This document shows positions 1 to 12,303 of a stretch of DNA of 64,000 bases, piece by piece (position 1 is the stretch's first letter; every line of letters starts with the position of its first letter). The notes under the pieces were generated by a model that saw only the letters and a program-made list of their open reading frames with translations, made no database searches and was not told the DNA's origin. Source of the DNA: Epichloe hybrida (lineage: Eukaryota; Ascomycota; Sordariomycetes; Hypocreales; Clavicipitaceae); assembly GCA_019022495.1 (NCBI GenBank), contig JAFEKR010000025.1, positions 372,001 to 436,000 of the forward strand, read 5' to 3'. Made by a program: the position numbers and the translations under genes.

Positions 1-3000
1 CTAAATCTTAGGTAGAAGAGTAATTAGTCTTTTTAATCTTTCCTAAGACTTTAGATAAAGGTAAAAGCGGAATTACCTAACTAAATCCCCACGTACTTAA
101 GAATAGTGATTTTTCTAAATAGCTTAAATAATGCTATAAGGAAGCATATAGTTAGCTAAGAGTTTCTAATATCTTAAAGTTACCTATAGGGTTAAGGAAA
201 AAAGGCTAAAGTTATAATAATATCTATATTAAGCAATTATAATAGAAACTATAATAAGGAGAGCAGGAGTAATAAGAGATAACACTCTAGCTCCCTTATA
301 AATAACTTATAGTAAAGCTCGCAGTAACCTAGCATAGGCTAGAGACTATTTAAGTGCTATAAATATAGTAGCCCTAGATATAGTTTAAATAGATATAACA
401 TAGTAGACTACTTAATCTATAAAAGTAATAAGTATATTACTAAGAAGCATAAGGATAGTAGTAATAAAACCTTAGACTTAAACAAGATTCTAATTAGTTT
501 AGCTTAGGCCTAGGATAATAGTCTTACTATAAAAAAACCTATAGATAAGAGAATAAGAATATAGGTATCCTTATAGTAAGATAACCACTAGTTAGTAGTG
601 CTAGCGCTATTTAATATAGGCGCGGAATATTTAATAATCCACCCTAAATTATTATTAAAATAGGATTAGAAGAACGTAAAAAAAACGGAGATAATACTAA
701 AAAGCGTAAGTAAGGATAAGATCCTACACTAGGGAATCCTACGCAGACTAGTTAAGGTAAAAGATAGTATAGGCTATACAAAGGTCTGCTAAGTTAGCTA
801 CTATATTACTAATATAGGAGAGGGAATGCTCCTAGGGATAGACTAGACCCTAGAATATAAACCTATAGTAATAGACTAGAAGTAGGGTTTCTAAAGGTTT
901 CTAATAACCTAGGATTATATTACTTTTGCTATAGGTAAGTAATAACTTCGTAAGGTAATAAAGTAGTCTTCTATTACACTATTACTAGCATTACTAAAGA
1001 TTAAGGTAGTTAACCTAAAGGTAATAGAAGAAGATACTAATAAAAATTCACTAATAAGCAACATAATAAGTAATAACCTAAGTTATAGTGTAGTTATAGT
1101 AATAGCAGCAAAACATACCTATATATTAAAGAAGAAAAAACTAAGAAGCATAATAGCGCTCTAGGTAGTGTTTTGTAAAGAATTAGTAGCACCTATATAA
1201 GAGATAGACAGTAACACACCCCTGTAGTAAATTCTAGAAGAGTATATAGAATTCGTAAACGTGTTTTTAAAGGAGCTAGCTAGTAAGCTCCTAGAATTAG
1301 GTAGTTACACTTATATAATTAAATTAGAAGAGGGAAAACAACTACCCTAGGGACCTATATATAACCTAGCTAAAAAAGAGCTAGAAGTGCTTAGGGAGTA
1401 CCTAGCGAGTGCGTAGGAGAAAGGGTAAATTAGAAGATTAATAAGCCTAGCAGGAGCCCTGATTTTATTTATTCCGAAAAAATCAGGGAAATTAAGGCTT
1501 TATATGGATTACAAGGGCCTTAATAGGATTACTATTAAAAATAAGGCCCCTTTGCTACTAATCTCCGAAATCCTTAATTAATTAGCAAGTGCAAAGATTT
1601 TCACGTTGCTAGATCTTTAAGAGGCATACTACTAGCTACATATCCGCGAGGGCAATAAGTGGAAGATAGCATTCCATTACCACTATAGGCACTTTGAATA
1701 TCTTATAATGCTATTTAGGTTAGTAAATGCGCTAGCTACTTTTTAGGAATATATTAATAATGCTCTTAAGGGGCTTGTAGATAAATTTTATATTATTTAC
1801 CTTAATAATACCTTAATATATAGTAGCAACCCATAAGACATATAAAGCATATTAAAAGAGTGCTAGGGTGACTTTAGGACGCTAACCTCTATATTAACCT
1901 TAAAAAGTGCTAATTTTTAGTTATAAAGGCAAAGTTCCTAGGTTTTATTATATCTAAGAAAGGCGTTAAGATAGAACTATCGTAGGTTAAAGCTATTATA
2001 ACCTAGCTAATACCTAGTAGTGTGTTTAATATTTAATTATTCCTTAGGTTTATAGGGTTTTACTAATACTTTATAAAATAGTATAGTAAGGTAGTAGTCC
2101 CGCTAATAAACTATCTAAAGGGTATTTAACTAGTAAAGTTTAAGCTAGAGCCTAGTAAACTTATAGCGTTTAGAGAACTCTAAAAGAAGTTCTAGGAGGT
2201 ACTAATCTTAGTGCACTTTAACTTACTTTATTTACTAAGAGTAGAGATAGACACATCTAGTTATATAATTAGAGCTATACTTATAATATTAGTGCTAGGT
2301 AGCTGGCACCTAGTGGCGTATTTTTTAAGGAAGTTAACTAATATTAAACTTCATTACTTAACCCTAGATGCTAAGTTATTAGTAATCTAAGAGGCGTTTT
2401 AAGCCTAGAGACATTACCTTATGTATTTAACTTATTAGATTATAGTTATTATAGACTATCTAAATTATAAGTACCTAGCTATAAAGCTAAAGCTATCTAG
2501 TAAGCAAGTAATAGCGTTAGATAAGCTCTATCTATTTAATTTTAGGATTAAATATTATATAAGTAAGCTAAACCCTACTAATACCCTATTAAGAAGAGCA
2601 AATTATATTAGTAAGAAGCGTAGGGCGGAGGCTATATCCTTATAGCTACCTAACTTCTTAGCTAAGTTTTTAAATACTAAGTAGTAAGGGCGCTATATAT
2701 ATAATAGTGTAGTCACAGGCCCTAAGGTTATATTACTTAGTGTAGTTAATAGTTTATTACAAGAGCGCTATAAGGGCTATTTAAGCCTCTAGGGTTTTAA
2801 GAAGATATAACTTTATTATATTATTAAGGAACCTAATAGTCTTGTAAAGCCTATAAGTAGTACGCTAACTAGGTCTGCTTATTATAAGCAGTAAGGTTAC
2901 ACCTTATCTATGTTTTCTAATGTTTCCATAAGTCTAGCAAGCCTATAGGTTAGGAGTCTAGCTAGGTTAGTAGTTAGTAAGCAGCGTAGGCACCCCCTTA

Positions 3001-4620
3001 AAACGCTACTTAGCTATAATTTATCTATAAGTCTAAAAGCATACTATAAGCTAGCTACTTATAGTAATATTATAGTAAGAATATAGGTAGTCTAGCAAAC
3101 CTCTTCTAAGTTTATATATAACGCATATCCTATGTACGTAGAATTAGAGACTCTAATTTAAGTTACGTTATTTTAAGCATAGTAAGGTAATAACTTTACT
3201 ATAAGTTATAGGAAGTTACTTAAGAGTAGCAACCTTAAAGCGTTACAAACATAGTCCATCAGGCCCTCTAAGCTATTAATGTTTTAAAATAGAGTTTTTA
3301 TTCTAGTAAGTATAAGAAAGGAAATTTTACTACTCACCTATAATAACCTAGTAGTAAGCTACTAGGGAGTTAGTAAGACCCTCTATTAGATTATAAGTTA
3401 GTATTACTAGCTAATAATAAAGAAAGACACTAAGTTATATATGTAAACTTATGTAAGCTATTAGACTTTAAAGCTAAGGCACTATAAACCTTATAGTAAG
3501 CTAGCTATACTACTAGTGCCTAATTAGCCTTTTTAAGAATTATTAATGGATTTTATTATAGGGCTACCACCTATAAAAGATGTAAATTAGACTTACAATA
3601 TAATCTTAGTTATTATGAACTATTTCACAAAATATAGTATTTATATCCCTATTTTAACACAGATAACTAGCAATAGGTTAGCTACTATATTCCTAGAGTA
3701 CGTTTTTAGGGATTATAGCGCCCTAGAAGGTATTATTATAGACCATGGTTTGACTTTTACTAGCGGGTTTTAGATGACTTTCTGCTATCTTATTATAACT
3801 AAGCGGCAACTAAGCACTGCGTTTTACCCGCAGATAGATAGTTAGATAAAACATTTAAACTAAGTTTTAGAGTATTATTTAAGAGCCTTTGCTTGCTTTA
3901 ATTAGACTAATTAGGCTAATAATCTTTTAATAGTATAGTTTATATATAACACGAGCGTTCATTTAACTTACGACTATACCCTAGCTAAGGCGCTGCGAGG
4001 CTATAACCCTAGGGGACTACAGTAAGTGGTTACAGATATTCCCGTGGTGAACGACTAGGCAGAGACTCGTGCCGCCGCGCTAAGAGACAGACACGTAACA
4101 AGATAGCAGTGAAGTCGTACTTAGAGAATCAGTATATTGGGTCAGGATAGATTTACTCTTAATGATATATTATGGCTCCGCGCTGTTGCTATCTTTAGGT
4201 ATAATAGCCTATATTACAACCCACCACGCGTAGTAGATGCAAGGAATCTTTATTTCACTAGTACTACTAGCTATAAGTTAGCAGGGTAGGCGCTAGGGGG
4301 CAGAGACATTGTACTTACGTTAAGATTTTTAAAGCTATACGCTTCTTACTAGGAGACTTTAAAGGAGATATTAAGGAATTCTTCTTACTAGAGGGAGGCA
4401 ACAGTAGCGGAGTGGTAGCTTATATTAAAGATATTATTAACTACTAGTAAGTTAGTAGTGATATACTATAAGGAACTTATAAGTAAAAGATAAGTAACTA
4501 ACCTTTTAGTGTTTAAGAGGATTTAGGCGTTTTAAATAAGGGCAGATGTAGATAATAAAGTAATACTATAGGATATTAGTAACTACTATAAGAGAAGCTA
4601 TAAAGCTACTAGCTTATAGG
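1..4620 (+). pseudogene. Gypsy-1 gag-pol relic
   Basis: Polyprotein relic that would have encoded capsid, protease, RT, RNase H and integrase. Reading TAG/TAA as former Gln/Trp codons, a CCHC knuckle lies near 355-400 (cysteines partly Tyr), and the protease active site near 605-625 reads NIGA where D-S/T-G-A is expected. RT spans about 1255-2000, with LYMDYKGLNRITIKNKAPL near 1500 and YLNNTLIYS near 1800, so both catalytic Asp have become Asn. RNase H lies at about 2240-2560 and the integrase core at about 3520-4010. Integrase motifs are MDFIIGLPP, DHGLTFTSGF and STAFYPQIDSQIKHLN; the usual catalytic Glu of QTER is Lys. There are many stops and some frame slips, for example near 1830. It cannot be functional. 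The frame after the integrase is not securely recognised. Confidence 0.85.
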
Positions 4621-5189
4621 TAAGGGTAACTTATAATGCTAAGGGAGAATATAGAGGGAAGAAAAGTGTATAGAAGTAGGGGAAAGTAGGCCTCTTTTAT
4701 ATTAGCCCTAGACCCCTAAGTAATCTATATGCTATATATAGCTAATCTAGGAATTATAATATTCATGGTTAAGGCCACCACTAGCAGATACACACGCTAG
4801 CTACGAACTCCTAGCAAGATTAACACGACATCCCTAATATTAGATAAGAAGTTATTTATTTTAAATAGCGCGCGTCACCTTATCTATTTAACCTAATCAT
4901 AAAATTCAACATAGGCAGCCCATTTACTTAGTGCTAATAACTTACTAAATAGAGGCATATATATTAGAGGCAATAAAGTAGTAAGTGTGCAGCTAGTTAT
5001 AATCTAGAGGTTATAAGAAGGATTACCTAGGACCCTGTAACGTCTATCTTATTATTTAAAGCGGACGTAATGCCACGCACCGATAGTATAGCTAGCAATA
5101 TAGGCATTACTATAGGTTATACATAGTATACACACACTAGCTAAGCAGCTCTTTTTGATTAAGGATAATTATATATTAGGGGGGTAGTA
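4621..5189 (+). other. Gypsy-1 3' internal region
   Basis: Stretch between the decayed pol frame and the 3' LTR. No domain was recognised on either strand. It ends in the purine-rich tract AGGGGGGTAG, which fits a plus-strand primer site directly before the LTR. Confidence 0.5.
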
Positions 5190-5456
5190 TATTAGGAGCA
5201 CAGAGGCTAAGGGGCTATAGATAGGATAGTTATATATTAAAGCCCTTAGATAAGCCTTAGGTTCTACAAATAACTAAGTAGCTATAAGATAGCTATGTGT
5301 ATATAGTAAGGTATTTAGATAAGGACTACTTATAAGAGATATAGGAGGTTAGAGTTTAAGACCTTTATGCACCCACCCCTAAGTAATAGCTCTCTAGCTA
5401 TGACCAAGAACCTTAGCCTTCACTCCGTTTATATCTCTCCAAACACAGTCGTGACA
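5190..5456 (+). repeat. Gypsy-1 3' LTR
   Basis: 267-bp LTR. It is TATTAGG...GTGACA here, where the less mutated solo copy at 13875-14141 has TGTCAGG...GTGACA. The differences are C-to-T or G-to-A transitions, as RIP makes. The first half is heavily mutated. The distal part, with ACTCCGTTTATATC, is well preserved. Confidence 0.9.
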
Positions 5457-8400
5457 TTAGGCTAGATAGGACTAATATATTAAAGAATAACTAGCTAATA
5501 ATTAGGATTATCCTAAGGATAACTAGGATAAGTTCTAAGACTAGACCCTTATACTACTTAAAGACTCTATAAGTTATAATATATAAATAGCTATATAACT
5601 AGAAAACATAAAGTAAAAGAAGGGCTAGAGTCCTATTAAGTTTAGTATTTACTTAGATTTACTAGAGAAATACCTAGAATATACTCTAGAAAAAACCTAT
5701 ACTCTTATATTCTTTATAAAATTACTTCCGAACTTATAAGATTATATTAACCTATACGTAAATATTACTAGTCTAATATAAGAAGATATTATATAACTTA
5801 CCTAGTAATTCTAGGAGGTAATATTAAAGAATAAGCAAAAGCTAAATAATTTAGAAGAGAAGGGGCTATATAAGGTAGCTTAATACTAAAGATATAACTC
5901 CTTATAAGGGTATTAGCTAAATAAGGACTAAAGAGATAAGGATAAGGATAAGGAAAAGACCCTAGCTACCTATCTAAATAATAATAGACTATAAGGAAGA
6001 AAATAATGCTTTAATTATAGTAGTATAAAGTACCTTATTTATAATTATAATAAGCTAAGGAAAGACTAGTAAGAGGGCTAGGAAAACTCCTAGAGGTAGA
6101 AGTAAAAGCCCTTACCTTTACCTTAGATACTAGGGTACTAATAGGACACTAATTCTATATACTAGTTACTATTTATAAGCATAAAGATATTAAAATAGTA
6201 GCGGATCTTAATAGTTACGCTAAGATTAACATTATAAGCGCTTAATTTACATAGACTTATAAGCTTAATTAAGCTAAGGCTATAGCACCTATCTTAAAGG
6301 TAGTAGGGGCTCTAATAGTTCCCTAATATAGTATTTATAAGGTACCTATTATAATTAAAGATTTATAGGGTAAAGAGAAAGATCTTAAGTTACTATATAT
6401 AGCTATTAATAAGGACCTAAGAGTAAAGGGAAGCCTTATATTAATTAGAATATATATACTTATAGAAAAATGTATATATCTCTGCTTATACTTATAAGAA
6501 TAGTAGTTTAGAAAGAGAAAGATAGCCTTTTTACTACTAACTCCCTATAAGTTTATAAAGGTAATATATAATAAGATAATTATATATGCTATTATAGGCA
6601 TATTAGAGAATAAGTTTATCTCTCTTAAAGATAAAGAGAAAGCAAGAGTATATAAAACTATTAAAGATATCCTAGAGGAACTATATAAGTTTAAAGATAT
6701 ATTTATATTAGATAAGGTAAGGAGCCTCCTATTAAAGAAGTTAACTAACTATATAATTAATCTTATACTAGGAGCTACACCCCTATATAGACTAATCTAT
6801 TCTCTCTCCTAAAGTAAGCTTAGAGAGCTCTAGGAATATATTAATAATAACTTAAAGAAAGGCTAGATAAGACCCTTAAAGAGCCTAGTAGGCGCGCTTA
6901 TTCTATTTATACTAAAGAAGGATAGAACGCTCTAGCTATATATTAACTATTAAGGGCTTAATAAGGTAATATAGAAGAATTACTACGCTCTCCCCTTAAT
7001 TTTAAAAATCCTTAATTAATACTAAGGGGCTTATTTCTTTTCTAAGATTAATATTAAGAATACGTACTACTAAATTTATATTAAAGAGGGTGATAAGTGA
7101 AAGACAGCTTTTTATATGCATTATAGGCACTATAAGTACCTTATAATGCCTTTTAGGTTAATAAATACCCTAGCTACTTTCTAGAGTTATATTTATAAGG
7201 TGCTACATAGGCTAGTTAACACTATTTATATAGTGTATCTAGATAATATCTTAATCTTCTCTAAGATAAAGAAGGAGCATACTAAATATATTAAGTAAGT
7301 TCTTAAATACATAAGGTTAGTAAAGTTATATATAAAACTCTCTAAGTGCTCTTTTTATAAAGAATTAGTAGAATTCCTAGGATTTATTCTCTTTATTAAT
7401 AGGATATTAATAAATACTTACTAGGTTAATATAATTAGAGAATAGAAGGAGCTAATAAGTTTTAAGGATATATAGTTATTCCTTAGGTTTTATAACTTCT
7501 ATTAATGGTTTATCTATAGATACTCTAGGATTATAGTATCTCTTTATATACTAATAAAGGGTAGTTAAAATAGTATCTAGACTAGGAGGTTTATATTTAG
7601 AGAAAAGGAGTAGTTAGCGTTTAACTAGCTAAAAGATACCTTTTAGTAAGCGCCTTTACTCTAACACTATAACCTAAGTTAAGCGGTGTATATTAAGATA
7701 AATACCTTAATTTTTATAATAGTAGGAATCCTATCTTAGTAGGATAATAAGGGCTATTAGTATCTAGTAGCCTTTTAGTTAAGGAAGTTTATAGACGCTA
7801 AACATAACTATAGTATAGCTAATTAAGAGTTACTTACTATAGTAAAGTTATTTAAATACTAGTAATATTATATTAAAGGCATAGAGATACCTATAAAGGT
7901 CCTATTAGACTATTATAACTTATAAACCTTTATAAGGTAGTAAAAGCTAAATAGAAGATAGGCATAATAGTGTATATTCCTCTGCCCTTTCTATTTTATA
8001 ATTAAGCATAGACTAAGGAAGAGTAACCCTATAGATATACTATTAAGAAGGTTTAATTATAAGGGCAAACCTATATTAAATAGGGCGCTCTTACTAAAGC
8101 TTTAAAAGAAGATAGTAAATATCTTTATAGTAAAAGAAGAAATACTAATATATTAAAGAAGTTATAGTATAATACTAGTCTTAGAACCTACTAAGGCAAG
8201 AGTAGCCTAGGTAAAAGGCTAGTTAGCCACTATAAATCTAGTAATAGGTTAGCTAAATAAGGGTAATTTTAAGGAGAAGGTAGCATATGTTTAAGATATT
8301 AGTATAGTATAAGTAATTTAAGGGGCTATTATATTACTAAATCCTTACTAATCTATAGTAAATAAACCATTAGCGTAACTACTATAGAAGGTATAGGACT

Positions 8401-9844
8401 AAGATCTAGATTTATAAAAGCGTAAAGGTAAGGTTAACTCCTAAGTAAAAGGGAGGGGAAAAGCTAGTTTATAGTTATATAGTATAAGGGGCCTCCTAAT
8501 ATATAAAGACTAGGTAGTTATTCTGTAGGAGCCTATCTTATAATAGAAGCTTCTATAGCTACACTATAATAATCTATTAGTAGGTTACTTTAGGACTAAA
8601 TATATTCTTAAACTACTAAAATATTACTATTAGTAGCTAGTAATAAGTAAAGCTATTTTAGACTATATATCTAGCTATAGAGTATACTAGTGCGTAGTAG
8701 CTAGGAGGCACTACCTATATAGAAGCCTTAAATCGCTGCTAATACTAAGGTAACTATAGGTAAAGATCTTAATAGATTTTATTATAGGATTACTACTAGT
8801 ATAGCTAGGTAACTAAGAAACTAATATAATCCTAGTAATTATAGACTAATTTACTAAGTACTTTATCTTCCTCCTTATATAAACTATAATTAATATAGCT
8901 AAATTAGTAAAGCTATTCTATAAGGAGATTAAGCTTTAATTTAGGGCACTAGAGGGTATTATATCTAATAGAGAATTAGTGTTTATAAGCTAATTCTAGT
9001 TAGATATATATTACTTGTTATATATAAAGCATAAGCTTTTAATAGTATTTTACCCCTAAACTAATAGGTAAATAAAGAGAATAAACTCAATACTTAAATA
9101 TTACTTATAATACTTTATTAAAGAAAACTAATAGCTATAGCTAAAGCTACTTCTAATAGCTTAATTTATATATAATAATACTATTAATAAGATAATAAGT
9201 TACTCCCCTAACTACGCTCTTATAAGCTATTTACCTAAGTTTTATCTAGCTCTTAAGGGTAAAAGTAAGGAGGGGGAGGTCCTAGAAGCCTATGCGTATA
9301 TATAAAAGCTATATAAGGTTAGGGAGAAACTAGTATATAACTAGGTAAGAGCTACTAAAGTATAGGTAAAGTATTATAACTAATAACACTAGCTATTAAC
9401 CTTAAAAAGAGGAGACTTAGTACTACTATTAGTAAAGAATATTAGACTTAAGGATATAAAATAAAAGCTAACCCCTAGATTTATTAGGCTATTTTAGATA
9501 CTTAATACTATAGGTAAATAAGCATACTAACTAGCGCTACTTAATAAGTATAGTTAACTATATAATATATTTTATATTAGTCTATTAGAGCTATAGAATT
9601 ACTAGAAAGATACTATAGATAAAGAAATACCAATACTAGACCTTAAAGATAAAGATAATAAATTTAAAGTTAAAGAAGTTAAGGATTATAGGAAGACTTA
9701 TAAAGGTAATAAATACCTAGTAAAATAGAAGGGTTAGCTAAGTAAATATAATTAATAGGTAGTAGTAGAAGATATAGAAGGCGCTTAATATATAATTTAG
9801 GCCTTTTATTAAAGTAAAATAAGGAGGAAGTATAGTAAGTTATA
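5457..9844 (+). pseudogene. Gypsy-2a gag-pol relic
   Basis: Decayed gag-pol polyprotein. The gag part runs to about 6000. The zinc knuckle near 6003-6060 keeps the spacing of CxxCxxxxHxxxxC with several Cys/His changed. The protease region is about 6085-6450. RT runs about 6800-7420, with INYQGLNKV near 6940 and YLDNILIFSK near 7235, the second catalytic Asp being Asn. RNase H near 7800-7900 has HNYSIANQELLTIVKLFKY. The integrase core is about 8745-9100, with STAYHPQT-like FYPQTNRQIKRINSILKYYL near 9050. A chromodomain-like stretch, KYLVKQKG...YNQQVVVEDIEGAQ, lies near 9710-9790; such domains guide gypsy integration to heterochromatin. There are stops at most former Trp/Gln codons, so it is non-functional. 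Confidence 0.88.
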
Positions 9845-11933
9845 AGTAAATTATAAGTACTAAGGAATAATATTACTATAGTAAAGGCTTAATATTATTA
9901 GTTACTTAAAAATTCTACCTAAAGGCCTGTGTTATATTATAAAAAAATAAAGAAAATAGTGCCTAAAGCATAAGTAAAGTAACTAGAAAACCTTCTATTA
10001 TAGCCCCTAGATAGGAGATAACCTTACTATTAATAAACCTATACTCTGCCTTATTCTTATTAGCCTAAATTACCTCCTCTATAGTATAGAAGAAGTGGTA
10101 CACTACTATAGCCTAGGTAATATAGCCTAGATTTAATAAATAAAGCTAAAGAACTATATACGCTTCCTATATAGCTATAGTATTCTCTAGGTCCTCCTAT
10201 TAAAATATTAGTAAAGCCCTAGTAAATAAATAATAAAAAGCTAAGGGTAAACTAGAAGAGAGAGGAATAGGGCTGTAGCTACTAAGGTAACTTATAACTA
10301 CTACTAAGAGACTAGATAGCTTTAGTAAGAAATAGAGATAACCTATATAGAAAGATTAGTAAATAATAAGTAATTAGGTTAGGATTTAATAAACTTAATA
10401 TACCTTTATAGCACTAGTTAACCTAAAGGCAATGTAGTGTAAGGTATTTATATAGTTAAATCCTATAACTAAGTTAAGGATATAATTAGTAAAGCTATAT
10501 TAAGTCTTCTCTAAAAAAAACACTAATACCCTCTTTATTTAAGGTAAAAATAGTAGTGCTTATAAGGGCCTATCCCTCCCGGGCACGAGGTAAAACTGCT
10601 TAAATTATAGATCTTTATTTTTTAACACCTTTTCTAAATATCTAGCCTTCTTCTCTAGCTTTTTATTTCCCTTCTTCTTCTCACTTTTCCTAAATTACTT
10701 AATGTTTTCTTTGGTTTTTTGAATTTCCTTTTTATCTGGAATTTCCTTGGATTTTTGGATAGCTATTAGGTTCTGTAGCCTAGTGGTTATAGCCCCTAGC
10801 TTGTAGTTACCCTTAGCTATACTATTTTCTGATTAGTTAGTTGTTAATTAGTTGATTAGTAGCCCTTGACCTACCTATGGATTGTGCAGTGCGTTTGTTG
10901 CGAATTAGAGTGGAGTTAAGTGAGGATGAGTTGTGTTTTTTTTTGGGGTTTAAGTTTGCCTTAGAGCTTTAAAGAGCTTTAAAGGATAAGTTATAAGATA
11001 GAAGAGATGTAAAGAGATAGAACAAACACGGTCGCAGAGGAAGGGGGAATTACATTAATTTATGCTATAAGTAAAACTTAAATGGATTTGAGTTTAACTG
11101 CGGTCGCGAATTATAACTATATCTTACGTAATTACAGCTATAAAGTTTGTTGTAAACTTTGTATTAACTTTTTAGCCCCTAAATTTATAGCTTAAAGCTT
11201 ATTCCTTTTATGTTTTACCTAACACTACAGTGATTATTGAATTTGGTTATTATATATAGCACTAGCTAGGTATTACTAGTAATTTTTTTGGTTCCTTGAA
11301 AATTAGATGCATTGGCCACAGCCAATGACCCCAAAAAAAATTAAAAATCAATAAGGGCCTATACTTACTTATAAATAACTATTAGGTTAGAAAAGTCACT
11401 AGCTATTATTACTATAGCCTAGTATAGAAAAGTTAGTAAGTTAGAAGTATATAGTAATAAAATACTAAGTAACTTACTATCTTATAGGTATTACTACGCT
11501 TATTATATTAGAGATAATACTTTAACTACTTATCCCTAGTAGCACTACTCCTAAGTAAAGAATAAGAAAAACTATATATAATCCTTAGTAAAGTAGCCTT
11601 AATTAGTAAGTATCTCTTAAAGTTAGTATAGCTAGTATATAAGTAGTGTATATAAGAGTACTTATAGAAGTAAATAGCATTAGCTTCTATAATAAAATAG
11701 TAAGAATAAGTATATAATAAGTTAGGGTAAATAAAGTCTAATTAAAATTAATTAGAATAGTCTAGAGTTATAAGGAGAAAAAGGGAGTAATATAATAGTA
11801 AGTTATAATAAAATTTATATTATAAAGCTAACTAATTTATTTATTATTATTTTTATTATTAGCTAGTTAGTAAATAGCTATATTAAGGCTAGGGAAAGCT
11901 ATTTAGGAGCCTAGCTATAAGTAAGGGGATAAT
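9845..11933 (-). other. Gypsy-2a 3' region with possible antisense coding relic
   Basis: About 1.3 kb of element sequence (excluding SINE-1) between the pol end and the 3' LTR, longer than usual for gypsy elements. The minus strand holds stretches with few stops once RIP-type stops are discounted, for example around 10020-10350 and 11360-11600, but no known domain was recognised. The same region is present in Gypsy-2b (39250-40547). It may be an extra antisense ORF or simply untranslated sequence. Confidence 0.35.
10574..11350 (+). mobile_element. SINE-1, full-length copy of a 0.8-kb SINE-like element
   Basis: 777-bp unit starting CCCTCCCGGGCACGAGG and ending GACCCC(A)8TTAAAAATCA. It is flanked by an exact 12-bp target duplication, ATAAGGGCCTAT (10562-10573 and 11351-11362). 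The empty site is seen in Gypsy-2b near 39965. No protein domain was recognised. A perfect 7-bp stem with CACA loop lies near the 3' end (11310-11327). Segment TAGCCTAGTGG near 10777-10787 fits a pol III A-box, but no convincing B-box follows. Duplication length and 5'-truncated relatives elsewhere indicate target-primed reverse transcription. Confidence 0.8.
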
Positions 11934-12124
11934 TATAAGGCCTTACTTATAACATAGGTGTACCTCGCTAGCGCACTACGCTATAGGGCTAGGTCCACGT
12001 AACACTAGCAAGCCACTAGCTATAAGTTAGTAACTCGCACGCATAATACACTTAGACCTAGCAAGCTTTAGTCAATATACGAACGCCCCTATACCTCTTG
12101 CCTAGCTATCCCTTTGTTCTCACA
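11934..12124 (+). repeat. Gypsy-2a 3' LTR
   Basis: 191-bp LTR, TATAAGG...TTCTCACA; the unmutated start TGTGAGG is seen in the 5' LTR of Gypsy-2b (36286). It has the same length as both Gypsy-2b LTRs. Its start has suffered RIP, while its centre (GCTAGCGCACTACG and the CGCACGCATAA stretch) is better kept. Confidence 0.9.
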
Positions 12125-12184
12125 ATAAGCTATTATAAGCTATTATATAAACTATATATACCTTATAATTAAGGAATTTATATT
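12125..12184. other. AT-rich spacer
   Basis: Short AT-rich stretch between the Gypsy-2a LTR and a hAT end. Nothing recognisable is present. Confidence 0.4.
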
Positions 12185-12303
12185 AAAACTAAAAAAAGAA
12201 AAAAAAATACAAAACAATACAAATAATACATGTATTGTATTGTATTGTGAAATTTTAGATGTATTGTGTTGTGTAATGTATTGTATTGTATTGCAATGCT
12301 CTG
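12185..12303. mobile_element. hAT-4, terminal fragment of a hAT-like element
   Basis: Ends in ...GCAATGCTCTG, the inverted form of the CAGAGCAT terminus of hAT-1 and hAT-2. It carries TGTATTG-type repeats that correspond to the GTAAT repeats of those elements, so this is a diverged subfamily. Only one end is present. The sequence to the right (12304) is the Copia-C fragment. Confidence 0.65.

Larger units (their letters stand above)
1..5456 (+). mobile_element. Gypsy-1, Ty3/gypsy LTR retrotransposon (5' end outside window)
   Basis: RIP-degraded Ty3/gypsy element on the plus strand. The order seen is gag zinc knuckle, protease, reverse transcriptase, RNase H, integrase, an about 1.1-kb 3' region, a G-rich polypurine tract just upstream (about 5178-5188) and the 3' LTR. 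RT before integrase identifies Ty3/gypsy rather than copia. Its 3' LTR abuts sequence homologous to the gag region of Gypsy-2b (near 36967), so Gypsy-1 inserted into Gypsy-2a. The left half and the matching target duplication lie outside the window. A solo LTR of the same family and the same 267-bp length is at 13875. Confidence 0.9.
5457..12124 (+). mobile_element. Gypsy-2a, chromodomain-type Ty3/gypsy element
   Basis: Right-hand part of a Ty3/gypsy element whose 5' LTR lies outside the window beyond Gypsy-1. It contains gag, zinc knuckle, protease, RT, RNase H, integrase, a C-terminal chromodomain-like motif, a long 3' region holding SINE-1, and a 191-bp 3' LTR. It is homologous to Gypsy-2b (36286-40738) and, inverted, to Gypsy-2c (54089-64000). 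The 5 bp after the LTR are ATAAG; the left duplicate cannot be seen. Confidence 0.9.

Noticed and set aside
12125..12129. ATAAG after Gypsy-2a LTR as partner of ATAAG at 16140
   Set aside because: The two belong to different elements; the match is likely chance in AT-rich DNA.
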